DNA of 64,000 nt, from NCBI RefSeq assembly GCF_900100885.1, contig NZ_LT629692.1, positions 2,666,001 through 2,730,000 on the forward strand, in the 5' to 3' direction. A model generated the notes under the pieces. The model saw only the letters and a program-made list of their open reading frames with translations, was not told where the DNA came from and did no database searches. Every line of letters begins with the position of its first letter. Position 1 is the first letter of the stretch. This document shows, in pieces, positions 53,836-61,199 of the stretch. The translations under genes and the position numbers were made by a program. Source of the stretch: Microbacterium pygmaeum (GTDB taxonomy: Bacteria; Actinomycetota; Actinomycetes; Actinomycetales; Microbacteriaceae).

Positions 53836-54756
53836 ATGCTCGATGCGCTGACCGGCTTCGCGGTGGTCGGAATCGCCATCCTCGTCGGCTACATCCTGGG
53901 TCGTATCGACCTGCTGGGCGTCCACGCACGCCCGGTGCTCGCGCGCCTGACGTTCTTCGTGCTCTCTCCCTTCCTGCTGTTCGTCGTACTCAGCCAGGCT
54001 GACGTGCGAACCCTCTTCTCCGCTCTGCTGCCCGTTTCGGCGATCGCTGCGCTCACCGTGTTTCTGATCTATGCCGTGTTCGCACGCGTCGTGTGGCGCC
54101 GCTCGCTCGGGGAGACGACGATCGGCGCGCTCTCGGCGGGGCAGGTCAACTCGAACAACATCGGCATCCCGCTGTCCCTGTATCTGCTGGGCAGCGCCGC
54201 GTACCCTGCGCCCGTGATCCTGATGCAGCTGCTGATCTTCACCCCGATCTCGATGACGATCCTCGAGGCGGCGACGTCAGGGCAGACCTCGGTCTGGCGC
54301 TCGATCGGGCGGGCGATCTCCAACCCGATCGTGATCGGATCGGTGCTGGGAACCCTGGTGTCGGTCAGCGGATGGGAGCTGCCGCCGATCATCGCGGATC
54401 CGGCGCAGCTGATCGCAAACGCGTGCGTGCCCGTCATGCTCATCAGCTACGGCATCTCGCTGCACGGTCAGCGGGTCCTCGGGCCATCCGGCCGGCGCAG
54501 GGACATCCTGCTGGCTTCCGGACTGAAGCTGATCGTCATGCCCGTTCTGGCCTGGGTGCTGGCGCAGTTCGTCTTCGGGCTCTCCGCGCACGAGGTGCTC
54601 ATCGTCGTGGTGCTGGCGGCACTGCCGACGGCGCAGAACGTCTTCAACTACTCGCAGCGCTACGGCATCGGTGAGACCGTCTCGCGCGACACGGTCTTCC
54701 TCACGACGCTCGGATGCGTTCCGATCCTGCTGCTGGCCACGATCCTGCTTGGGTGA
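53836..54756 (+). CDS. AEC-family (auxin efflux carrier-like) permease
   Basis: A 306-aa membrane transporter with about 10 helices in the BART-like inverted-repeat fold. The first helices read GFAVVGIAILVGYILGRIDLLG and LTFFVLSPFLLFVVLSQADV. Conserved NSNNIGIPLSLYLLG and MLISYGISLHGQRVLG follow, with PTAQNVFNYSQRYG near the end, matching the family. Bacterial members export small organic acids or related compounds; the substrate here is unknown. Confidence 0.9.
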   Translation: MLDALTGFAVVGIAILVGYILGRIDLLGVHARPVLARLTFFVLSPFLLFVVLSQADVRTLFSALLPVSAIAALTVFLIYAVFARVVWRRSLGETTIGALSAGQVNSNNIGIPLSLYLLGSAAYPAPVILMQLLIFTPISMTILEAATSGQTSVWRSIGRAISNPIVIGSVLGTLVSVSGWELPPIIADPAQLIANACVPVMLISYGISLHGQRVLGPSGRRRDILLASGLKLIVMPVLAWVLAQFVFGLSAHEVLIVVVLAALPTAQNVFNYSQRYGIGETVSRDTVFLTTLGCVPILLLATILLG

Positions 54757-54830
54757 AGGGACGTGCGAACGCAGAATCGGATGCCACGACACGGCCACTC
54801 CCCTCCCCTCGCACCCCGCCGTGGCGGGTC

Positions 54831-54836
54831 TACAAT
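54831..54836 (+). promoter_or_regulatory. -10 box of the DUF308 gene
   Basis: TACAAT lies 42 bases before the ATG, with AGGAAGGG as ribosome binding site at 54861-54868. A GC-rich CCCGCC-GT-GGCGGG repeat just upstream may end the AEC transcript. Confidence 0.45.
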
Positions 54837-54878
54837 GTGAGCGCACCTCTCAGGTAACTCCCAGGAAGGGAACCCCTC

Positions 54879-55442
54879 ATGTCTACCGAATACGCAGCGG
54901 CGGATAAATCCGCCGTCAACGGGATCCGCACGGCCCTCGGCATCGGCGGCGTGCTCGCCGTCATCGTCGGAATCCTCATCCTGGTCTGGCCCGGCAAGAC
55001 GGCCATGGTCGTCACCGCCATCATCGCGATCTACGCGATCGCCGCCGGACTGGTCTACGCGGCCCTGGGCATCTTCTCCAAGACCAAGGGCGGCTGGTCG
55101 CGCGTCGGTCACATCGCGCTCGGCATCCTCTTCATCATCGCCGGCATCGTGGCGTTCTTGAACCTCGGTGCCACCACCGCATGGCTGGCCCTGTTCCTGG
55201 GGATCCTCGTGGGCATCATGTGGATCGTGGAAGGCATCGTGTCGCTGTCCACGCTCGGCTCGGCGGCCTCCAAGACCTGGACGGTCATCTTCGCGATCAT
55301 CAGTATCATCGCCGGCATCGTGCTGCTGTTCTCCCCGATCTGGGGTGCCGCAGTGCTGTGGTGGCTGATCGGCATCGGCATCATCGTCCTGGGCATCATC
55401 CAGATCGTCCGGGCCTTCAGCTTCGGCAAGAACGACCTCTAG
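54879..55442 (+). CDS. HdeD/DUF308-family membrane protein
   Basis: A 187-aa protein with six transmembrane helices in three hairpins (such as IGGVLAVIVGILILVWPGKTAM and ALGILFIIAGIVAFLNLG), typical of DUF308. HdeD of E. coli is linked to acid resistance at high density, but the role in actinobacteria is unknown. AGGAAGGG lies about 10 bases before the ATG. A strong terminator follows. Confidence 0.88.
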   Translation: MSTEYAAADKSAVNGIRTALGIGGVLAVIVGILILVWPGKTAMVVTAIIAIYAIAAGLVYAALGIFSKTKGGWSRVGHIALGILFIIAGIVAFLNLGATTAWLALFLGILVGIMWIVEGIVSLSTLGSAASKTWTVIFAIISIIAGIVLLFSPIWGAAVLWWLIGIGIIVLGIIQIVRAFSFGKNDL

Positions 55443-55455
55443 CCCGCCCACGCAC

Positions 55456-55485
55456 GAAGGCGCCCCGAGGAATCGGGGCGCCTTC
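55456..55485. terminator. Bidirectional terminator between the DUF308 and S9 peptidase genes
   Basis: A perfect 13-bp stem, GAAGGCGCCCCGA with its complement, and loop GGAA. It lies between two convergent stops (55442 and 55496). Confidence 0.85.
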
Positions 55486-55495
55486 GCGCGTCCGC

Positions 55496-57478
55496 TCAGC
55501 GGACCGGCAGGTGTCGATCCCACCAGTCGAGCACCGCATCGAAGCGCTGCACTCGATGCCGTGGCTGGCCGGAGCGAGTCAGTTCGTGGTCCTCGCCCGG
55601 GAAGATCAGCAGCTCGGCCTCGGTCCCCTGCCGCTTGAGCGCCGAGTAGTAGCGCGTCGCCTGCTCGAGCGGGCATCGGAAATCGAGCTCCGAGTGGATC
55701 ACGAAGGTCGGCGTCGTCACATCGCCGACGACCGCCAGCGGACTCTGGGCCGCCATCGCCGCCGGGTCGATCCCGACGTATTCATCGCCGAAGAACGAGC
55801 CGATGTCACTGGTGCCCTGGAACGAGATCGGGTCGAGGAAGCCGCGTTCCACGATCGCGCCGGCGAACCGGTGGTCGTGCGCGATCACCCACGCCGTCAG
55901 GTACCCGCCGTACGATCCGCCCATGATGCCCACGCGCTCGCCGTCCAACGCGGCGTCGGCCGCGATCGCGCCCTCCAGGAAGTCGATCACGTCGTGGAAG
56001 TCGACGGTGCCCATCGCGCCGCGGATGCTCCGGCCGTGTTCGCGACCGTATCCCGCTGAACCGCGCGGGTTCGCGTAGACCACGGCGTACCCCGCATCCA
56101 CGAGCACCTGCGTCTCGTCGAACAGATGTATGCCGTAGCTGGCATACGGCCCCCCGTGGATCTGCAGGATAGCGGGGAACGGCCCATCGCCGGCAGGTCT
56201 GGCGACCCAGCCGTGCACGGGATAGCCGTCGCGCCCCGCGATCGTCAGCTCCCGCGCGGGAGCGATCCGGCCCACGTCCGATGCGAAGGCCGTCAGTGTG
56301 CGCGCTGTGCCGGACTCGACGACGGAGAACTCGCCGGCGGACGCCGCGGTGGCGATGGCCGCCACGACGATCCCGCCCGCGGCGGCGTGCCCGGTGACCT
56401 CCACATCGCCGCCGAGGACCTCCTCGACGCTGCCGGATCGGGAGACCCGCAACAGCCGGACGCGGCCGCGCGTGCGGTCCTGCACCAGGAAGTCCGTCTC
56501 GACCGGGGTGATGTGGCTGCCGACCTCGCCGAGGTCGATGGACTCCGGATCGGTGAGTCGGCGCGGCCGCTCAGCGCCCGGCTCCAGGATCCACAGCGCG
56601 GGATTGCCGGCGACGAAGTCCACGCCTCCCGCGCCGACGTCGCTGGCCAGCAGCGCGATCGTGCCGTCGTCCGCGACGGCCACCTCGACGATGGAAAGAC
56701 CCGCCGACCGGCCGAGGACCTCGCGGGCACCGGAGCCGTCCGTGCGGAACCCGCGGAGGACGGAGCGCAGGTCGCGGCGATCGGACTCGATGTCCTCCGC
56801 GACGGCGAGCACCTCGTCACCGGCGAACTCGACGCCGAAGTGCGACGCGGTGCCGTCCGTCAGCGCGACCGCATCGGCATGCACGAGCCGCGGTGCCGGT
56901 GGGGTCTCACCGTCGGCCGGAACCGCCGCGGCCGGCTCGTAGAACGGCTCGGCATCCGTGGCGGGCACCGGGACGGTGAACAGCTGCGCGGGCCGGTCGC
57001 CGAGGTAGCCGAGTCCGTTGGAGTGCCAGCGGATGCCGGTGATGTGCCGCGGCGCCTCGGCTGCGGCGTCCAGCTTCTCGATGCTGCCGTACCGGCCGGG
57101 CTCGGGGATCCGGGCGGTGTAGGCAAGGGTGCGGCCGTCTGGTGACCACGCGAACTCCGACACGCCCAGCGGCGCGTCCGTGACCTGCACCGGCTCGCCG
57201 CCGCCGGCGGCGACGACGAACACCTGCGCCTTGCCCTTGGCGTCCTGGCGGAGGAAGGCGACCGTGGAACCCTCGGGATCCAGCCGGGGTGCGGCATCCG
57301 CCGCTCCTCGCGTCAGCCGCCGCGGCGTGCCGCCCGGCAGTTCGACCCGCCAGAGCTGCCCGACGTTGCGGTTTGCGATCAGGTCCGGCCGGGAGGTCGC
57401 GTAGACGGCGAAGGATCCGTCAGAGGCGATGACCGGCCGGCCGACCGAGACAAGCTTCTCGATGTCGCGAGGACCCAT
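55496..57478 (-). CDS. S9-family prolyl oligopeptidase-like serine peptidase
   Basis: A 660-aa cytoplasmic alpha/beta-hydrolase with an N-terminal beta-propeller (repeats such as FAWSPDGRTLAYTARI). The C-terminal catalytic domain has S522 in GGSYGGY, D599 in ELDFRCP and H631 in GEDHEL. It probably degrades short peptides (acylaminoacyl-peptidase type). ATG 57478 is preferred to GTG 57484 because GGGGGAG lies six bases upstream. It is coupled to the SDR gene directly upstream. Confidence 0.92.
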   Translation of the reverse strand: MGPRDIEKLVSVGRPVIASDGSFAVYATSRPDLIANRNVGQLWRVELPGGTPRRLTRGAADAAPRLDPEGSTVAFLRQDAKGKAQVFVVAAGGGEPVQVTDAPLGVSEFAWSPDGRTLAYTARIPEPGRYGSIEKLDAAAEAPRHITGIRWHSNGLGYLGDRPAQLFTVPVPATDAEPFYEPAAAVPADGETPPAPRLVHADAVALTDGTASHFGVEFAGDEVLAVAEDIESDRRDLRSVLRGFRTDGSGAREVLGRSAGLSIVEVAVADDGTIALLASDVGAGGVDFVAGNPALWILEPGAERPRRLTDPESIDLGEVGSHITPVETDFLVQDRTRGRVRLLRVSRSGSVEEVLGGDVEVTGHAAAGGIVVAAIATAASAGEFSVVESGTARTLTAFASDVGRIAPARELTIAGRDGYPVHGWVARPAGDGPFPAILQIHGGPYASYGIHLFDETQVLVDAGYAVVYANPRGSAGYGREHGRSIRGAMGTVDFHDVIDFLEGAIAADAALDGERVGIMGGSYGGYLTAWVIAHDHRFAGAIVERGFLDPISFQGTSDIGSFFGDEYVGIDPAAMAAQSPLAVVGDVTTPTFVIHSELDFRCPLEQATRYYSALKRQGTEAELLIFPGEDHELTRSGQPRHRVQRFDAVLDWWDRHLPVR

Positions 57479-57480
57479 GC

Positions 57481-58254
57481 TCACTCCCCCGCGAAGGATC
57501 CGGTGTCGCCCACCAGGCGGGTGTTGTCGGCAGGAACGTCGTCCACGGCCGCGCGAGCGACCTCGGCTGCGAACTCGCCGACGTTGTAGAGCCTTCCCGC
57601 CTCTTCACGCCGCGAGGCGATGGCGCCCGGATTCGCGCGTTCGAGCAGGGTCGCGGTGATCGTCCCCTCGATCATGTCGCCGGAGACCACGACGAAGCCG
57701 ATCCCCTGCTCCTCCAGTGACGGGATCAGCTCGCGCAGCGCGTCCTCCCCGGCGCGTTTGGAACGCGCGACCGGTTCGTACTCGGGCATCGTCGGGGTGG
57801 TCCGGATGAAGTGGGCCTGGTGGCTCGTGACGAACACGACACGACTGCCGGCGCCCAGGAGCGGAACGGCGGTCTGCAGCACGCTGACCTGCGCGTCGCG
57901 ATTGAGCTGCAGCGCGTACTCCTCGCCCATCCCCGACTCCATGCCGCCGGAGGCGTTCAGCACGAGCACATCCAGCGAGCCGAACGTGCGCTCGACCTCG
58001 GAGAACATCGCCTGGACCGACTCGGGGTCGGTCAGATCGGCGCCCACCACCAGCACATCGACGCCGAGCCCGCGCAGCTCGGAGGCCAGCTTCTCGGCCC
58101 GCGGCGCTTTGTTGCGGAAGTTGATCACGACGTTCGCGCCGGCCTGGGCGAAGTATCGCACCGTGTCGGCGCCGATGCCGCGCGATGAGCCCGTCACCAG
58201 GGCGGTGCGGCCGCTCAGAGAGCCGGCGGGGAGCGGGGTGAGATGTTCGGTCAC
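57481..58254 (-). CDS. SDR-family oxidoreductase with altered active-site motif
   Basis: A 257-aa short-chain dehydrogenase fold. The Rossmann motif TGSSRGIG is at 21-28, followed by the NASGG stretch and the Ser region VVFVTSHQAH. The usual YxxxK does not occur at its standard spacing. The sequence reads Y159-E-P-V162-A-R-S-K166, so the position four before the Lys is Val and the nearest Tyr is seven before. GTG 58254 is preceded by AGGAG and replaces the longer open-frame start. It is divergent from nfeD and upstream of the S9 peptidase. Confidence 0.88.
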   Translation of the reverse strand: MTEHLTPLPAGSLSGRTALVTGSSRGIGADTVRYFAQAGANVVINFRNKAPRAEKLASELRGLGVDVLVVGADLTDPESVQAMFSEVERTFGSLDVLVLNASGGMESGMGEEYALQLNRDAQVSVLQTAVPLLGAGSRVVFVTSHQAHFIRTTPTMPEYEPVARSKRAGEDALRELIPSLEEQGIGFVVVSGDMIEGTITATLLERANPGAIASRREEAGRLYNVGEFAAEVARAAVDDVPADNTRLVGDTGSFAGE

Positions 58255-58397
58255 TGGGAACTCCTGGTGATGCGGGGGGCCTCCTGCGCGGGTCGCGAGG
58301 GCATCTCCCGACACTATCAATCGAGCGTCCGGGGGACCCTGCCGTCCGGATCCACCCGGTTGCCCGCGTGTTACGTTGGAAGGACAGGAGGCACACT

Positions 58398-58874
58398 GTG
58401 GAGCTCATCCAGACGATCGAACAATTCGCATGGATCGGATGGCTGGTGCTGATCCTGGTCTTCCTGGTGATCGAGATGCTCAGCCTCGATTTCACCTTCC
58501 TGATGCTCAGCATCGGCGGGCTCGCCGGCCTCGGGTCCGATCTGATCGGCGCGCCGATCTGGCTCCAGATCATCATCGCCGCCGCCGTCGCGGCCGTCCT
58601 CGTCCTGTTCCTGCGGCCGCCGCTGCTTGCGCGGCTCAGACGCGGCGAGGATCCTACCCCGACCAACGTCGCCGCCCTGATCGGCCTGAGCGGACGCGTG
58701 CTGTCCACCGTGTCTGCGCACGCCGGCGAGGTGAAGCTGTCCAACGGCGACACCTGGACCGCGCGCGGCGACGCGGCGGACGAGCTCGAACCCGGCACCG
58801 TCATCCGGGTGAGCCGCATCGACGGCGCCACCGCCTACGTCCGCCCCGCAGACCTGGAAGGTCCACGCGCATGA
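58398..58874 (+). CDS. NfeD-like membrane protein
   Basis: A 158-aa NfeD family protein: an amphipathic N-terminus, about three transmembrane helices (FAWIGWLVLILVFLVIEML, FTFLMLSIGGLAGLG, IIIAAAVAAVLVLFL), and a C-terminal OB-fold domain from ~80 (IGLSGRVLSTVSAHAGEVKL). NfeD proteins work with SPFH/stomatin proteins encoded next to them, and such a gene overlaps its stop here. AGGAGG lies seven bases before GTG 58398. TACGTT at 58372 may be the -10. Confidence 0.92.
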   Translation: MELIQTIEQFAWIGWLVLILVFLVIEMLSLDFTFLMLSIGGLAGLGSDLIGAPIWLQIIIAAAVAAVLVLFLRPPLLARLRRGEDPTPTNVAALIGLSGRVLSTVSAHAGEVKLSNGDTWTARGDAADELEPGTVIRVSRIDGATAYVRPADLEGPRA

Positions 58875-59875
58875 CCCCCGAAAGCTTCATCCCCACCGCG
58901 ATCGGGTGGCTGCTGGCCGCCGCCGTCTTCATCTTCGTGCTGGTCGTGATCATCCGGTCCATCCGCATCATCCCGCAGGCCACGGCGGGCGTCGTCGAGC
59001 GCCTCGGCCGCTATCACAAGACGCTGATGCCGGGCCTGAACCTGCTGGTGCCGTTCATCGACCGGGTCCGCCCGCTCATCGACATGCGCGAGCAGGTCGT
59101 GTCGTTCCCGCCGCAGCCGGTGATCACCGAGGACAACCTGGTCGTCTCGATCGACACCGTCATCTACTTCCAGGTCACCGACCCGCGGGCCGCCACGTAC
59201 GAGATCCGCAACTACCTCGGCGCTGTGGAGCAACTGACCACGACGACTCTCCGAAACGTCGTCGGTGGTCTCAACCTCGAAGAGGCGCTGACCAGCCGCG
59301 ACGAGATCAACGGCCAGCTGCGCATCGTCCTGGACGAGGCGACCGGCAAGTGGGGCATCCGCGTCGGGCGGGTCGAGCTGAAGGCCATCGATCCGCCGGT
59401 GAGCATCCAGGACTCCATGGAGAAGCAGATGAGGGCCGAGCGGGACCGCCGTGCCCTCATCCTGACGGCCGAGGGCACCAAGCAGTCCGCGATCCTCACC
59501 GCCGAGGGCGCTCGCCAGGCGGAGATCCTGCGTGCCGAGGGCGACAAAGCCGCGGCCGTGCTCCGCGCACAGGGTGAGGCCGAGGCCATCCAGACGGTCT
59601 TCAGTGCCATCCATCTCGGCAATCCCGATGACAAGCTGCTGGCGTACCAGTATCTGCAGACCCTCCCGAAGATCGCCGACAGCGCCTCGAGCAAGCTGTG
59701 GATCATCCCGAGCGAATTCACCGAGGCGCTGAAGGGCATGAGCACCGCGTTCGCGGGCAGTGTCGGCGATCTGGCGAACCGGACGACCGAACCCGAGGCT
59801 CCTGCGTCGCGGGTCGCCCATGCGCCTGTCCCGGTCGCTCCGGCGCAGACGCCGGCCGAGCCGCCCCAGGCGTGA
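58871..59875 (+). CDS. SPFH/Band 7 stomatin-like protein
   Basis: A 334-aa slipin/stomatin-type protein. It has a transmembrane helix at about 10-31 (IGWLLAAAVFIFVLVVIIRSI), an SPFH domain (VVERLGRYHKTLMPGLNLLVPFIDRV), a coiled-coil with repeated AEGxxQAxILxAEG segments at ~200-240, and a Pro/Ala-rich tail. Such proteins form large membrane rings that scaffold microdomains and regulate membrane proteases. It overlaps nfeD by ATGA, the usual partner pair. Confidence 0.94.
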   Translation: MTPESFIPTAIGWLLAAAVFIFVLVVIIRSIRIIPQATAGVVERLGRYHKTLMPGLNLLVPFIDRVRPLIDMREQVVSFPPQPVITEDNLVVSIDTVIYFQVTDPRAATYEIRNYLGAVEQLTTTTLRNVVGGLNLEEALTSRDEINGQLRIVLDEATGKWGIRVGRVELKAIDPPVSIQDSMEKQMRAERDRRALILTAEGTKQSAILTAEGARQAEILRAEGDKAAAVLRAQGEAEAIQTVFSAIHLGNPDDKLLAYQYLQTLPKIADSASSKLWIIPSEFTEALKGMSTAFAGSVGDLANRTTEPEAPASRVAHAPVPVAPAQTPAEPPQA

Positions 59876-60666
59876 CGCATCCCTGGTTCGAGGGCACGCC
59901 GACGCCGCGGGTCCTCGCCCATCGTGGACTGGTGACGCCGCACGACGACGCGCACGGCATCGCAGAGAATTCCTTCGCCGCGGTGTCGGCTGCCCACGCG
60001 GCCGGCGCGGTGTACGTCGAATCGGACTGCCACCTCACTGCCGACGGCACGGTGGTGCTCTTCCACGATCCTGACCTGTCCCGCGTGACGGGTGACCGCC
60101 GTCTTGTGTCGGAGGTGGCCACGCGGGAGCTGGAGCTGCTCATGGCCGAGCGCGGGGGTCTGATCACCCTCGCGCAGGCACTGGACTCGTTTCCGGAGAC
60201 CCGCTTCAACCTCGATGTGAAAGCCGCGGGAGCAGCTGACGATGTCGGCCGCCTGGTCGCTCCGCACGCGCACCGGGTGCTGGTGACCAGCTTCTCCGAT
60301 GCCCGCCGGCGCGCCGCCCTCTCGGCGGCACTCGCTGCGGGGGCCGCCATCCGGCCCGCCACGTCGGCAGGAAGCGGCACCATCGGACGACTGCTCGGCG
60401 CCCTCGCAGTTCGCTCGGCGCCGCTCGTCCGGCGGGTGCTCGACGGGATCGATGCGCTGCAGGTACCCGAGCGGCAGGGCCGGCTGAGGGTCGTGACCCC
60501 TCGCCTGATCAGCGCCGCGCACCGCACCCGGGTCGAGGTGCATGTGTGGACCGTCAACGACCCCCCGGACATGGAGCGCCTCGTCGGCCTGGGCGTCGAC
60601 GGCATCGTCACCGACCGCGCGGACGTTGCCCTCGGGGTGCTCGGCGGGCGCGCTCCCGGTTCGTGA
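59872..60666 (+). CDS. Glycerophosphodiester phosphodiesterase-like protein
   Basis: A 264-aa GDPD-fold TIM barrel. It shows VLAHRGLVTPHDDAHGIAENSFAAVSAAHAAGA with the catalytic His, YVESDCHLTADGTVVLFHDPDLSRVTG with metal Glu/Asp and the second His, and VHVWTVNDPPDMERLVGLGVDGIVTDRAD. It probably cleaves glycerophosphodiesters from phospholipid turnover. The GTG start gives a GTGA overlap with the SPFH gene, so the three form one transcript. Confidence 0.92.
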   Translation: MTHPWFEGTPTPRVLAHRGLVTPHDDAHGIAENSFAAVSAAHAAGAVYVESDCHLTADGTVVLFHDPDLSRVTGDRRLVSEVATRELELLMAERGGLITLAQALDSFPETRFNLDVKAAGAADDVGRLVAPHAHRVLVTSFSDARRRAALSAALAAGAAIRPATSAGSGTIGRLLGALAVRSAPLVRRVLDGIDALQVPERQGRLRVVTPRLISAAHRTRVEVHVWTVNDPPDMERLVGLGVDGIVTDRADVALGVLGGRAPGS

Positions 60667-60790
60667 ACGCGCTTTGAGCGGTGGACAGCGCCGCTGAGCA
60701 TCGTCTGTGAATGAGGCCGGACGGGCCGCCGTTCGGATGATCCGCACAGGTCCCAGCGCTATACCTGTACAGCGACGAGAGGACCACACA

Positions 60791-61174
60791 ATGGCAGACC
60801 GCAGCTTGCGCGGCATTCGACTCGGTGCCCAGAGCCTACAGAGCGAAGAGGGCGTCGTTTTCCACGAGCGTGCCCAGCACACCTACCGGTGTACCGCATG
60901 TGCTCGCGACACCACTATGACATTCGCGGCTGACGCCGAGATCCCCGAGGCCTGGGAATGCCGTACCTGCGGCGCCGAGGCTCTGCTGCGGATCGGCGAC
61001 GGCACGGCGACCGTCGACCACAGCGAGGACAAGATCCCGCGCACGCACTGGGACATGCTCCTGGAGCGCCGCACGCTTCCCGAGCTCGAAGAGCTCCTGG
61101 AGGAGCGTCTCGCCTACGTCCGTTCGCGCCGCGGCGCGGGCGAGGACGTGGTGGTCGGCAAGCTCAGCGCCTGA
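60791..61174 (+). CDS. rbpA: RNA polymerase-binding protein RbpA
   Basis: Actinobacteria-specific activator that binds the housekeeping sigma factor and promoter DNA and stabilises the open complex. The 127-aa product has a zinc-ribbon core domain with CTAC and CRTC, a basic linker, and a C-terminal sigma-interaction domain (HWDMLLERRTLPELEELLEERL). ATG 60791 has GAGAGGA upstream and matches the family start ADRSLRGIRLG. A weak TATACC at 60760 could be its -10. Its presence confirms the actinobacterial origin. Confidence 0.95.
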   Translation: MADRSLRGIRLGAQSLQSEEGVVFHERAQHTYRCTACARDTTMTFAADAEIPEAWECRTCGAEALLRIGDGTATVDHSEDKIPRTHWDMLLERRTLPELEELLEERLAYVRSRRGAGEDVVVGKLSA

Positions 61175-61199
61175 GCCCTACACCTCGATGCCGGTCCCA

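Noticed and set aside
53709..54002. Small plus-strand gene between the VOC and AEC genes
   Set aside because: Its start lies in the palindrome, its product is Arg-rich low complexity, and it runs out of frame through the AEC gene.
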